Of a stretch of DNA of 64,000 nucleotides, positions 15,805 through 24,682 are shown piece after piece (the first letter of the stretch is position 1; every line of letters begins with the position of its first letter). The position numbers and the translations under genes are program-made. The notes beneath the pieces are model-generated. The model was not told where the DNA came from. It did not search any database and saw only the letters and a list, made by a program, of their open reading frames with translations. Origin of the DNA: JAYWXI01 sp036016955 (GTDB taxonomy: Bacteria > Bacteroidota > Bacteroidia > Flavobacteriales > Weeksellaceae); contig NZ_JAYWXI010000009.1 in the NCBI RefSeq assembly GCF_036016955.1, forward strand, positions 1 through 64,000. The letters run 5' to 3'.

Positions 15805-16681
15805 AAAAAGAGCTATGGGCCGGGGACTGGGCGCGATTTTGAGCTCCGAATCCAAGGTGTCCATCAATTCGGCAACGGACGAAGGGGCAGAGACCCTGGT
15901 TGGCAATATTGTTGAGGTAGCGATAGAGGATATTTTTCCTAATGCTTCTCAACCACGGACTTATTTCGATGAGAAGGCTTTGCAGGATTTGGCACAGTCG
16001 ATTAAAAACTTGGGGGTTATTCAGCCAATTACGTTACGTAAGGATGGGGATCGTTTTGAAATTATTTCCGGGGAGCGCCGATTTCGGGCGTCGAAAATAG
16101 CGGGACTGAAAAGCATTCCGGCTTACATTCGTTTGGTTAACGATCAGGAGCTTTTGGAAATGGCTTTGGTGGAAAACATTCAGCGGGAAGATTTGGATGC
16201 CATCGAGGTGGCGCTTACTTACCAGCGATTGTTGGATGAAATAGGGCTTACCCAGGAGCATTTGAGTCAGCGTGTGGGTAAGGAACGCAGTACGATTACC
16301 AACTCCATCCGTCTTCTGAGACTGAGTCCGGATATTCAGAATGCGATTCGAGGAGGGGTGATTTCGGCGGGGCACGGGCGTGCGATTCTTAGCTTGGAAA
16401 AGGAAGAGGATCAGCAGTGGCTTTTTGAAAAAATTTGCAAAGAAGGGCTTAATGTGAGGCAGTCGGAAGTTGCGGCAAGTGGACTGAAGAACGAACGTGC
16501 GCCGAAGGTTAAGCAAAAGCAACCGCTTTCCAATGAATATAAAAGGGCAGAAAAGCGACTTCAGGATTTATTGGAAGTGAAGGTGGAGATTAAAACGGCG
16601 GCGAACGGTAAGAAGGGGAAAATCGTTTTGGATTTTAAGAATGAAAAGGAACTGGAGCAGATTTTGTCGCATTTTGGCTAA
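15794..16681 (+). CDS. parB: ParB/Spo0J chromosome partitioning protein
   Basis: This is a 295-residue CTPase and parS-binding protein. The ParB nuclease/CTPase region has QPRTYFDEKAL, LGVIQPITLR and GERRFRASKIAGL. The helix-turn-helix region has LSQRVGKERSTITN. The frame begins at a TTG inside parA (MKDKKRAMGRGLG by initiator Met). An ATG at 15815 giving MGRGLGAIL is the alternative. I prefer the TTG start because I remember KDKKRAMGRG from relatives, but both are plausible. Confidence 0.95.
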   Translation: MKDKKRAMGRGLGAILSSESKVSINSATDEGAETLVGNIVEVAIEDIFPNASQPRTYFDEKALQDLAQSIKNLGVIQPITLRKDGDRFEIISGERRFRASKIAGLKSIPAYIRLVNDQELLEMALVENIQREDLDAIEVALTYQRLLDEIGLTQEHLSQRVGKERSTITNSIRLLRLSPDIQNAIRGGVISAGHGRAILSLEKEEDQQWLFEKICKEGLNVRQSEVAASGLKNERAPKVKQKQPLSNEYKRAEKRLQDLLEVKVEIKTAANGKKGKIVLDFKNEKELEQILSHFG

Positions 16682-16684
16682 AGA

Positions 16685-17296
16685 ATGAGGGTGTTTCTTT
16701 TTTTTGTGGGTTTGTTTTGCGGCATTTTTTTGTCGGCTCAGTCCCGTAAGGCCGATACGCTTCGTATGGAGCGTTACCCTACGGACTCGGTTGAGGCCGA
16801 GCAGGTGGTTTCGACCATTGAACGCTTGAATGCTCCGCCGGCTCGGTTGGCGTATAATCCGACCAAAGCGGGGTTGTATTCGGCGGTTTTGCCGGGGCTT
16901 GGGCAATATTACAATAAGAAATATTGGAAAATTCCCATTGTTTGGGGGGCGATTGGTACGGGTATAGGCGTTACGTTGTGGAATGATAAGCAGTATAGGC
17001 GGTACCGCAATGCTTATGTGGCGAAACTTAATGGTTTGCCGCATGAGTTTTCGGATATTCCGAGCATTACGGCTGAGGTTTTGGGACGTGCCCAGGATCG
17101 CAGCAAGAGGCAGCGGGATTATTCGATTGCGGTAACGGGGCTGGTTTATGTGCTGGGAATTATGGATGCGGTGGTCGATGCTCATCTTCAGGAGCAGCGT
17201 AAAGATCCGGATTTGGCGATTCGGCCTTCGGTGGTTTTTGACGAATGGGCGAGCCAGCCGGCTAAGGCAGGGGTGAGTTTTAGTTATAGATTTTAA
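16685..17296 (+). CDS. DUF5683-domain membrane protein
   Basis: This 203-residue protein has an N-terminal signal peptide (FFVGLFCGIFLSAQS). The DUF5683 core AGLYSAVLPGLGQYYNKKYWKIP is then followed by two membrane segments (about residues 77-95 and 140-160). It starts three bases after parB, a position I remember as conserved in Flavobacteriia. Function is unknown, and the domain assignment is from memory of the motif. Confidence 0.8.
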   Translation: MRVFLFFVGLFCGIFLSAQSRKADTLRMERYPTDSVEAEQVVSTIERLNAPPARLAYNPTKAGLYSAVLPGLGQYYNKKYWKIPIVWGAIGTGIGVTLWNDKQYRRYRNAYVAKLNGLPHEFSDIPSITAEVLGRAQDRSKRQRDYSIAVTGLVYVLGIMDAVVDAHLQEQRKDPDLAIRPSVVFDEWASQPAKAGVSFSYRF

Positions 17297-17309
17297 ACAG
17301 AATAAATGG

Positions 17310-17337
17310 GCTTCACGGTTTAAGCGTGAAGCGTTTT
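17310..17337 (+). terminator. Rho-independent terminator before dapB
   Basis: GCTTCACG (17310-17317) and CGTGAAGC (17325-17332) form a perfect 8-bp stem, followed by G and five T. Confidence 0.8.
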
Positions 17338-17353
17338 TCAAATAATACGAATT

Positions 17354-18055
17354 ATGAAAATAGCATTGGTCGGGTACGGCAAAATGGGAAAAATAATCGA
17401 TGTCATCGCCACTGAACGAGGGCATGAAGTTGTAGCAAGACTTAACGAGACGCCTACTTCGGCGAATCTCAATAATCCGGATGTGGTGATTGAGTTTTCT
17501 CAACCCGAGGTGGCTTTCAATAACATAGCGTCTTGTTTGGCGTTGGGGATTCCTGTGGTTTGCGGGACGACGGGATGGTTGGATCGGAAGTCGGAGGTGG
17601 AACAGATGGCGGAGGAAAAAGGAACGGCCTTTTTATACGGTTCTAACTTTAGTTTGGGAGTCAATTTGTTTTTTGCGCTTAACGAAAAGCTGGCGGCTCT
17701 AATGCGCCCTTTTGGGGAGTATGGCGTTCAGTTGGAGGAAATTCACCATACGCACAAGAAGGATGCTCCGAGTGGAACGGCGATTTCTTTGGCGGAAGGG
17801 ATTTTGAAGCATGATGATCGGTTCAGCGGATGGAAGTTGGATCAGACGCAGGGGGATCGTTTGGGGATTGTGGCGCTTCGGGAGGATGAAGTTCCGGGGA
17901 CGCACAGTGTTTATTACCGTTCCGAAGTGGATGAGATTGAAATTAAACACACTGCGTTTAATCGTAATGGTTTTGCTTTGGGGGCGGTGGTGGCTGCCGA
18001 ATGGATCAAAGGTAAGCAAGGCGTATTTTCCATGAAAGACGTTTTGGGGGTGTAA
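17354..18055 (+). CDS. dapB: 4-hydroxy-tetrahydrodipicolinate reductase
   Basis: This 233-residue NAD(P)H-dependent enzyme of the diaminopimelate/lysine pathway supplies peptidoglycan and lysine. It has the Rossmann motif IALVGYGKMGK, CGTTGW, the SNFSLGVN block, and the catalytic-domain motif EIHHTHKKDAPSGTA. It is slightly shorter than the Gram-negative average, as usual in Bacteroidetes. It sits between DUF5683 and lepB. Confidence 0.96.
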   Translation: MKIALVGYGKMGKIIDVIATERGHEVVARLNETPTSANLNNPDVVIEFSQPEVAFNNIASCLALGIPVVCGTTGWLDRKSEVEQMAEEKGTAFLYGSNFSLGVNLFFALNEKLAALMRPFGEYGVQLEEIHHTHKKDAPSGTAISLAEGILKHDDRFSGWKLDQTQGDRLGIVALREDEVPGTHSVYYRSEVDEIEIKHTAFNRNGFALGAVVAAEWIKGKQGVFSMKDVLGV

Positions 18056-18115
18056 TGTAACAACGGCTTTGGGCGGGCGACTTATCTCGGAACCAATTTT
18101 ATTTTAATTTAGATT

Positions 18116-19798
18116 ATGGCATATTTTATTACTTATACCGTTTATGTTTTGGTGTTGTCTCTTCTTATGGGGGCTTCCACTTGGAAGTTGTTTAAGAAGA
18201 TGGGGTACTCACCGGTTTATGCATTCATTCCTTTTTACAATTATTTTATTGTTTTGAAGGAGACCAAGCATCCACGGTGGTGGGTGGTGTTGTCTTATTT
18301 TCCTGTGGTTGGGGTGATTATGATGACGGTGTTTCACTTGTTTTTGATGGATAAATTTGGTAAGAATACGATTGGGCAGAAGCTTATGACCGTATTTTTA
18401 CCTTTTGTGTATATGGCGGTGGTCAACTATGCCAAGGACACGGAATTGGACGAGCCTGCTTTTTTGCTTCCGGGAGAGGAACCTGAAACGAAAAAGAAAG
18501 AAACCTTTTTGGGAAGCATTACTTTTGCGGTGGTTTTTGCTACGTTGGTTCATGTTTTTGTGGCTCAGCCGTTCGGTATTCCTACGGGGTCTATGGAGAG
18601 GACGATGTTGGTGGGGGATTTTCTTTTTGTCAATAAGCTGAATTATGGTTTTCGGATGCCGATGCGTCCTTTGGCTATTCCTTTTTTGCAGGGGACGATA
18701 TTGGATACGGGGGAAAAATCTAACCCTAAAGACGATCCGAAATCGTATGTAGAGGCGGTTCAGTTGCCTTATTTCAGATTTCCGGGGTGGGAAAAGCCTA
18801 AGCGTAACGATATTGTTGTTTTTAATTACCCTGACGATTCGGTGCATACGTCAATTGACCGTAAGGATCCCTATGTGAAACGGATGGTGGCTGAGCCGGG
18901 GGACTTAATCGAATTTCGGGCGGGTAAACTTTATATTAATGGCAAGCCGGAGGTTCGCATGGGGGATGCGGAGGTACAGCATGCTTACGAGGTGTATACG
19001 AGTTCGCAGTTGGATATTCCGGGGTTGTATAAAATTTACGGTTTTCTTCCCGTGGCTGAGAAGCAAATGAAGGAAGGGGGGTATTACTATCGTTTTCAAG
19101 GCTTGACGGATAAGATGGCGAAGGAGATTGGGGCACTCGATCAGGTGGTGAAAATTTCCGAAGAAATTGAACCTAAGGGAAAGGCGGCGATACAGTATTA
19201 TCCGATTATGCATAACGGGCAGTATGTGGATGATGGTCAGGGCTATGTGGCGATGTCTGGTAAGGTTAATGTGTCCAATAGCATTTTCCCGATTAACCAA
19301 TCTTGGAATCAGGATTGGTACGGGCCGCTTAGGGTTCCGAAGAAAGGCGATGTTTTGACGCTTAATGCCCAGACGCTTCCGGAGTACGAGAAGCTGATTA
19401 CCCGTTACGAGGGGAATACTTTGGAGAACAAGAACGGTACAATATACATCAATGGAGAGGCGACGAATCGTTATACGGTAAAGTATGATTATTACATGAT
19501 GATTGGGGATAATCGGGATGCCTCATTGGATTCCCGTTTCTTTGGTTTTGTCCCCGAAACCCATATTGTGGGTAAGCCTATGTTTACTTGGCTTAGTGTG
19601 GAGGGGCTTTTTCCGGATTCGGGCTCCAGTTATCAGGCGGCAGGCAAGAGGATTCGTTGGGATCGGATGTTTAAGGCCAGCAATACGGGCGATCTTCATA
19701 AGACGTCTTATTGGTGGTTGGCGGTATTGGTTTTGGTTCTTTTCTTTGGTTGGGATTATATTGTTAAGCTTTTTAGAAAGAAACCTTCGGACGATTAA
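18116..19798 (+). CDS. lepB: Signal peptidase I with large insertion
   Basis: At 560 residues this is much longer than the E. coli enzyme. The N-terminal region has several membrane helices (residues about 1-110). The catalytic Ser159 is in GIPTGSMERTM, the box NDIVVFNYP follows, and the general-base Lys255 is in KRMVAEPGD. The GDNRDASLDSRFFG box appears only near residue 462, so about 200 residues are inserted between the Lys and GDN boxes. A final hydrophobic helix anchors the C-terminus. The layout is known for Bacteroidetes LepB. It removes signal peptides at the periplasmic face of the inner membrane. Confidence 0.95.
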   Translation: MAYFITYTVYVLVLSLLMGASTWKLFKKMGYSPVYAFIPFYNYFIVLKETKHPRWWVVLSYFPVVGVIMMTVFHLFLMDKFGKNTIGQKLMTVFLPFVYMAVVNYAKDTELDEPAFLLPGEEPETKKKETFLGSITFAVVFATLVHVFVAQPFGIPTGSMERTMLVGDFLFVNKLNYGFRMPMRPLAIPFLQGTILDTGEKSNPKDDPKSYVEAVQLPYFRFPGWEKPKRNDIVVFNYPDDSVHTSIDRKDPYVKRMVAEPGDLIEFRAGKLYINGKPEVRMGDAEVQHAYEVYTSSQLDIPGLYKIYGFLPVAEKQMKEGGYYYRFQGLTDKMAKEIGALDQVVKISEEIEPKGKAAIQYYPIMHNGQYVDDGQGYVAMSGKVNVSNSIFPINQSWNQDWYGPLRVPKKGDVLTLNAQTLPEYEKLITRYEGNTLENKNGTIYINGEATNRYTVKYDYYMMIGDNRDASLDSRFFGFVPETHIVGKPMFTWLSVEGLFPDSGSSYQAAGKRIRWDRMFKASNTGDLHKTSYWWLAVLVLVLFFGWDYIVKLFRKKPSDD

Positions 19799-19925
19799 TT
19801 TTTTTTGGAGCTTTTTCCCGCTTTCCGCTTTTACTCCTCGCGCCTTGGCTTTGGCTTTGGGGCTGCGGGGTAACCGCTTCAATCGGGGCTAGGGAACGGG
19901 GTGATATTTTAATTATAGTGAGATT

Positions 19926-20561
19926 ATGAGTTTGGAATTATCGGGGCATCGCCTGATGCCTGTTTTTTATATGCCTCCGGTTTCTTGGTTTTCCTTTTTT
20001 TTGGAGCAGGGGTCGGAGATTACTCTTGAGCAGTACGAGCATTTTCCTAAACAAACTTACCGCAATAGGGCTAATATTTATGGGGCTAATGGGCGTCTTT
20101 CTTTAATTATTCCTATTCGGCACACGGGGGCTCGGGTAATGAATTCAATTGAGATTTCTTATGCCGAGAACTGGCGGGGGCTTCATTGGAAGTCGATTAA
20201 GACGGCTTATCAGAGTTCGCCTTATTTTGAGTTTTACGAATCCCGATTGGCTGAAATTTTTAAGTTGGAGGAACGGTATTTGCTGGAGTACAATCTGAAG
20301 GCTTTGGCTATTCTTTTGGATTTGCTGAAGGAGGCGAAACCCTATACTCTGAGCGAGGAGTATTTGGGGACGCCGAAGGGGGCGGATTTGCGGATGGCTT
20401 TTTCGGCTAAACAGGCTTCGGAATATCCGATGGAGGCTTATTATCAGACGTTTTCGGATAAGTATGGCTTTATTGGGGACTTGTCTGTTATCGATTTGCT
20501 TTGCAACAAGGGGCCGGAGTCTTCGGGGTATATTAGAAATTTAGAAACAAAATTATTATAA
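19926..20561 (+). CDS. WbqC-family protein
   Basis: This 211-residue cytosolic protein has the WbqC-like pattern: an early MPPVSWF and aromatic stretch, the NRANIYGANGRLSLIIPI block, and ENWRGLHWKSIKTAYQSSPYFEFY. WbqC proteins are found in O-antigen or amino-sugar loci, but in Flavobacteriia a copy follows lepB. Its reaction is not established. It starts 128 bases after lepB and one base before the S8 protease gene, so it is probably cotranscribed with the protease. Confidence 0.85.
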   Translation: MSLELSGHRLMPVFYMPPVSWFSFFLEQGSEITLEQYEHFPKQTYRNRANIYGANGRLSLIIPIRHTGARVMNSIEISYAENWRGLHWKSIKTAYQSSPYFEFYESRLAEIFKLEERYLLEYNLKALAILLDLLKEAKPYTLSEEYLGTPKGADLRMAFSAKQASEYPMEAYYQTFSDKYGFIGDLSVIDLLCNKGPESSGYIRNLETKLL

Positions 20562-20562
20562 A

Positions 20563-22296
20563 ATGAAAAAAATACTTATTGCGGCATCGTTTTTGGTGGG
20601 GACCGTGGGCTTTTTTGCTCAGACGGATAAAGACCCTATGGCGGATAAAGATCTTATGACTTGGTATCATAAAGATTTTGCTGCGACTAATGTGTACGGG
20701 GTTAATACCCAAAACGCATATAAATATTTAGAATCCAAAGGGCTTAAACCTCGAACGGTGGTGGTTGGTGTTTTGGATAGCGGTGTGGAAGTGGATCATC
20801 CAGGACTGGTGAAAAATTTGTGGAAGAATCCGAATGAGGTTCCGAATAACGGGAAGGATGACGACGGTAATGGTTATGTGGACGATGTGCACGGCTGGAA
20901 TTTTATCGGCGGTAAAAATGGCGACATAGATGTCGATAATATGGAGGTTACCCGGGTGGTGAAGAAATACAAACCTCTTTTCGAGGGGGAGGATTCGGCT
21001 CGTAACAAAGCCAACCAGCAGTCGATGCCGGAAGAATTCAAGATGTATATGCGCAGCAAGGAAATTTTTGCTAAAAAATCCATTGAAGCGCAGCAGTCTT
21101 ATCAGACTTACACTAAGATTCAGGAGCTTGTGCCTACAATGGTTTCCATGTTGGCGGGGCGTAATTTGACTTCGGAGGTGGTGGCTTCCTTTAAGCCGAC
21201 CAATCAGAATGAGGCGATTTCGGCTCAGATATTGGGGAATCTTTCGAGGGATTCGGATTTTGCGGGAAAGACGTCTGCCGAAGTGGAAAAAGCACTGAAG
21301 GACCAGATGAAGGAGGCTTTGGATTATTATGGGCCTCAGGCGACGCAGCAGTATAATTTGGATTTTGATCCTCGCGCGGAAATCGTGGGCGATCGTTACG
21401 ACGATTATACGGAGCGGTATTACGGCAATAACAGCTACGAGGGACCTGACGCTGAACATGGTACACACGTGGCGGGTATTATTGCGGGCTTGCCTCACGG
21501 TAATGAGGTGCAATACGGCGTGGCTTATAAGGTGGCCAAAATCATGACGGTAAGGACGGTTCCTAACGGAGATGAGCGGGATAAAGATGTGGCGAATGCG
21601 ATTCGTTACGCTGTGGATAATGGGGCTAGAATTATCAATATGAGCTTTGGTAAACCGGTTTCTCCGGGGATGAAGGAGGTTTGGGATGCGATGAAGTATG
21701 CGGAGGACAAAGGGGTGCTTTTGGTTAAGGCGGCTGGAAATGATAACGAAAACCTTTATGAGCATGTTTATTACCCGACCAATTTTAAATCGGTGGATGA
21801 CGAGAAGCCTTTTATCAATAATATGATTGTTGTGGGGGCCAGCACGAATGACAACGAATTTTTGAGGGCTAATTTTTCTAATTTTAATGGGAAATTGGTG
21901 GATGTTTTTGCTCCTGGGACTTCGATTTATGCTCCAGTGCCGGATGCGAAATACAAGTATAACCAAGGGACTTCTATGGCTTCTCCAGTCGTGGCGGGTG
22001 CAGCGGCGGTTCTTTTGGCTTATATGCCGACACTGACGCCTTCGGAAATTATTGAATCTTTGGTGAAGACAGCGAATCAATCGACGGTTAATGCGATGCT
22101 TCCGACCAATGAGAATAATCGTTTTGATCTAATTTCTAGAGCGGGTGGAGTGATTGACTTGCGCAAAGCGGCGGAATACGCTTACACGCATTTTTATAAA
22201 GCGCCATCGTCTTCGGCTCCATTGAGGAAATCGGCAGGAAGTGCGAAATCATCGACACTCAAAAAACATCCCGTACGAACCAAAAAGGTTAAATAA
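20563..22296 (+). CDS. Secreted subtilisin-like S8 serine protease
   Basis: This 577-residue protein has signal peptide LVGTVGFFAQ. The catalytic triad is Asp72 (VLDSGVEVDHPG), His299 (EHGTHVAGI) and Ser471 (GTSMASPVVAGAA). About 225 residues separate Asp and His, an unusually long insertion that includes a helical, Gln- and Lys-rich stretch. The C-terminus ends in a basic Ser/Lys tail and I see no T9SS sorting domain, so it is probably periplasmic or exported another way. It follows WbqC after a single base, and a terminator ends the transcript. Confidence 0.93.
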   Translation: MKKILIAASFLVGTVGFFAQTDKDPMADKDLMTWYHKDFAATNVYGVNTQNAYKYLESKGLKPRTVVVGVLDSGVEVDHPGLVKNLWKNPNEVPNNGKDDDGNGYVDDVHGWNFIGGKNGDIDVDNMEVTRVVKKYKPLFEGEDSARNKANQQSMPEEFKMYMRSKEIFAKKSIEAQQSYQTYTKIQELVPTMVSMLAGRNLTSEVVASFKPTNQNEAISAQILGNLSRDSDFAGKTSAEVEKALKDQMKEALDYYGPQATQQYNLDFDPRAEIVGDRYDDYTERYYGNNSYEGPDAEHGTHVAGIIAGLPHGNEVQYGVAYKVAKIMTVRTVPNGDERDKDVANAIRYAVDNGARIINMSFGKPVSPGMKEVWDAMKYAEDKGVLLVKAAGNDNENLYEHVYYPTNFKSVDDEKPFINNMIVVGASTNDNEFLRANFSNFNGKLVDVFAPGTSIYAPVPDAKYKYNQGTSMASPVVAGAAAVLLAYMPTLTPSEIIESLVKTANQSTVNAMLPTNENNRFDLISRAGGVIDLRKAAEYAYTHFYKAPSSSAPLRKSAGSAKSSTLKKHPVRTKKVK

Positions 22297-22313
22297 AAGA
22301 GATTTTTCTTTTC

Positions 22314-22342
22314 AAAAGTCCGACTTGTTCGGACTTTTTTTT
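22314..22342 (+). terminator. Rho-independent terminator after the S8 protease gene
   Basis: AAAAGTCCGA and TCGGACTTTT form a perfect 10-bp stem around CTTGT, with further T residues. Confidence 0.88.
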
Positions 22343-22463
22343 GTTTAGGGAGCGGGAATGGCACGGTTTTCTAATACAGCTAAGGGGAGAGAGCGGTCTT
22401 TCTTCGGAAAAGCAAATGAAAGGAAGGCGCTGAATAAAACAAAGTAAACAAAAAATAACACAA

Positions 22464-22958
22464 ATGATGAAAAATAGTCTATTGGCAGGTCTTTTCGGGG
22501 TGGCTCTTAGTGTGGCATCCTGCTCTACGGTTTCTAATGCGAAAACGGCTCAGCAAAACCGTGCGGAATTTTTGAAGCTAAAGGGCGATTGGGAAATTAC
22601 CAGCGTGGAATACGACCGTTCACTCAGGGTTAAACCCTTTGATGAAGGAGCGGATGCGACTTGTTTCATAGGAAGTCATTGGCGGTTGATACCGAATAAT
22701 TATTCGGGGGCTTATACTCTTAACGGAGCGAGTGGTTGTCCTGCTCTTACCCAGCCGATTAAATTCGAGATGGTTGGCGGCAATACTTTTCTTTTCAAAA
22801 AATTGATTGAAGGTTCAAAGGCCAAGGCGGTAACTCAGGGGTATGCGCTTACTTTGGTTGACCAGTCAACGGATCAGTTCAGTTTGCAGCAAAATATTCC
22901 TTTTGAAGGTAAAACGGTACGGGTGGTGTATCATTTCCAAAGAACGGCATCCAAGTAA
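22464..22958 (+). CDS. Lipocalin-like lipoprotein
   Basis: This 164-residue protein has a lipoprotein signal ending SVASC (Cys20). The mature part begins LKGDWEITSVEYD, a lipocalin-type first strand. Alternating beta strands follow, with GSHWRLIPNNYSGAYTL and a final VYHFQRT. Small lipocalin-family lipoproteins with this pattern are common in Flavobacteriia, but the ligand is unknown. It is followed after 33 bases by the OmpA gene, so the two are likely one transcript. Confidence 0.8.
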   Translation: MMKNSLLAGLFGVALSVASCSTVSNAKTAQQNRAEFLKLKGDWEITSVEYDRSLRVKPFDEGADATCFIGSHWRLIPNNYSGAYTLNGASGCPALTQPIKFEMVGGNTFLFKKLIEGSKAKAVTQGYALTLVDQSTDQFSLQQNIPFEGKTVRVVYHFQRTASK

Positions 22959-22991
22959 ATTTAATTTCAAAATTTTAAAAAATATAACAGT

Positions 22992-23687
22992 ATGAAAATT
23001 TTTAATAAAACCGGTATCGGAGCATTGTTTCTTTCTTCGGCATTACTTTTAACGGGTTGCGAAGCGGTGCAGAATTCCAATAATCAGCAAAGAGGTACGG
23101 CGATAGGTGCTGCGGCGGGTGCGGTACTTGGCGGTATTTTGGGAAACAACCTCGGTAAAGGAGGAAATGCGCCTCAAGGGGCTGTTTTGGGTGGTGTTGT
23201 CGGCGGTGTTGTCGGTAACGTTATCGGTTCAAGAATGGACAAACAAGCGAAAGAAATCAAAGAAACTCTGCCCGGAGCGGAAGTCGAGAGAGTGGGCGAG
23301 GGTATAAAGGTTACTTTGCCGGAGAGCATGGTGAACTTTGGTTTTGATTCGTCTAACCTTACGGCATCGGCTAAGGCTAACTTGGATAAATTGGCGGAGG
23401 TACTGACCAATAATCCGGATACCAATATCAATATTTACGGACATACGGATAGCCGAGGCTCGGCGGATTATAATCAAAAACTTTCGGAACGAAGAGCCGG
23501 AGCGGTTAAGTCTTATTTAATGTCCAAGGGAATTGCTTCATCGCGAATGTTTGCGATGGGGATGGGGATGAACGAGCCTGTTGCCAGTAACGATACCGAT
23601 GCAGGAAGAGCGAAGAACCGGCGAGTGGAGTTTGCCATTACGGCTAATGAAAACATGATAAAAGAAGCTCAACAGCAAGTTAAATAA
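22992..23687 (+). CDS. OmpA-family lipoprotein with glycine-zipper domain
   Basis: This 231-residue protein has a lipoprotein signal ending LLTGC. A glycine-zipper segment (GAAAGAVLGGILGNNLGKGG) follows, then the C-terminal peptidoglycan-binding OmpA domain with NFGFDSSNLTASA, YGHTDSRGSADYN, LSERRAGAV and NRRVEF. Asp and Arg positions for diaminopimelate binding are present (TD, R in NRRVEF). It probably anchors the outer membrane to the cell wall. A terminator follows. Confidence 0.92.
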   Translation: MKIFNKTGIGALFLSSALLLTGCEAVQNSNNQQRGTAIGAAAGAVLGGILGNNLGKGGNAPQGAVLGGVVGGVVGNVIGSRMDKQAKEIKETLPGAEVERVGEGIKVTLPESMVNFGFDSSNLTASAKANLDKLAEVLTNNPDTNINIYGHTDSRGSADYNQKLSERRAGAVKSYLMSKGIASSRMFAMGMGMNEPVASNDTDAGRAKNRRVEFAITANENMIKEAQQQVK

Positions 23688-23717
23688 GTTTCAAGAAAAT
23701 AATCTTTTTTGAATTTG

Positions 23718-23743
23718 AAAAAGCCGCCTTTTTGGCGGCTTTT
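23718..23743 (+). terminator. Rho-independent terminator after the OmpA gene
   Basis: AAAAGCCGCC and GGCGGCTTTT form a perfect 10-bp stem with a T-rich loop. Confidence 0.85.
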
Positions 23744-23757
23744 AATATGGAAATCCG

Positions 23758-23765
23758 TACTTTTG
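23758..23765 (+). promoter_or_regulatory. -7 promoter element for the arabinose-lipid cluster
   Basis: TACTTTTG matches TAnnTTTG about 20 bases before the UbiA-family start. It probably drives the UbiA-DprE1-DprE2-HAD cluster. Confidence 0.5.
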
Positions 23766-23784
23766 CAGTTGATTACATGCACAA

Positions 23785-24681
23785 ATGAAGAATTATCTTA
23801 AGCTTATCCGGATAGAGCAGTGGGTGAAGAATTTTTTTGTTTTTTTGCCTTTGTTTTTTTCGGGGCATTTTTTTAACGATGGGCTTTTGTTGAAAAGCGT
23901 CTATGCTTTTTTTGTTTTTTCGTTTGCGGCGAGCTGCATTTATATTATTAACGATTATTCGGATATTGAAGCGGATCGCCGACATCCCGAGAAATGCAAT
24001 CGTCCGCTTGCCAGTGGAAAAATCGGCCGTCGGACAGCTTTGTTGCTTTTGGGGGCTTTGTTGGTAACTGTTATTTTGTTAATTTGTTGGGGGGGAGCTT
24101 ACCTTTCGGGGAACTTGTGGAAGTTTGCTTTTATCATTATTTTTTACTTCGTTATGAATTTGGCCTACACGTTCCACTTGAAGCATGTGGCCATTATTGA
24201 TGTGTGTATTGTAGCTTTAGGGTTTGTACTCAGGGTATTGGCAGGAGGCTATGCTACGGGGATTTTTATTTCGCAGTGGGCGATTCTTCTTACGTTTGTT
24301 TTGGCTTTGGTTTTAGCTTTGGGTAAACGGCGGGGCGAGCTTATTAATGCGCAAATTTCGGGCAAGACAAGACGGGCTTTGGATGGGTATAATGTACAAT
24401 TTGCGGACATTGCATTGTCGGTTTCGGTGGCATTGGCTATTGTTTCTTACCTTATGTTTACGCTGACTTCCGAAGTGCAGGAACGTTTTGGGATGAAGGT
24501 TTTTTATACTTTCATTTTTGTGGTTTTTGCTTTTCTCCGTTATCTCCAACAGACGTTGGTTTACAACAAAACCGAATCGCCAACTAAAATCGTTTATAAG
24601 GATCGATACATTCAGATTACGGTAATTCTTTGGGGATTGTCTTTTTTGGGATTGATTTATGACAACTATCTAATGCAGTAA
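23785..24681 (+). CDS. UbiA-family prenyl-phosphate phosphoribosyltransferase (DPPR synthase-like)
   Basis: This 298-residue inner membrane protein has about eight or nine helices. The UbiA active-site motif is NDYSDIEADRRHPEKCNRP, which has the N-D-x2-D-x3-D spacing that binds Mg and prenyl phosphate. The sequence resembles mycobacterial decaprenyl-phosphate 5-phosphoribosyltransferase (Rv3806c), which joins PRPP to decaprenyl phosphate. The next two genes are DprE1- and DprE2-like, which supports this over a quinone or heme role. The DprE1 ATG follows one base after the stop. Confidence 0.85.
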   Translation: MKNYLKLIRIEQWVKNFFVFLPLFFSGHFFNDGLLLKSVYAFFVFSFAASCIYIINDYSDIEADRRHPEKCNRPLASGKIGRRTALLLLGALLVTVILLICWGGAYLSGNLWKFAFIIIFYFVMNLAYTFHLKHVAIIDVCIVALGFVLRVLAGGYATGIFISQWAILLTFVLALVLALGKRRGELINAQISGKTRRALDGYNVQFADIALSVSVALAIVSYLMFTLTSEVQERFGMKVFYTFIFVVFAFLRYLQQTLVYNKTESPTKIVYKDRYIQITVILWGLSFLGLIYDNYLMQ

Positions 24682-24682
24682 C

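Noticed and set aside
14779..15906. 375-codon antisense frame opposite parA
   Set aside because: It is a shadow of parA and parB, lacks any recognisable motif, and has a composition unlike real proteins.
20728..22080. 450-codon antisense frame opposite the S8 protease
   Set aside because: Its composition (very high His, Arg, Ile) is typical of a shadow frame. The sense gene has a full catalytic triad.
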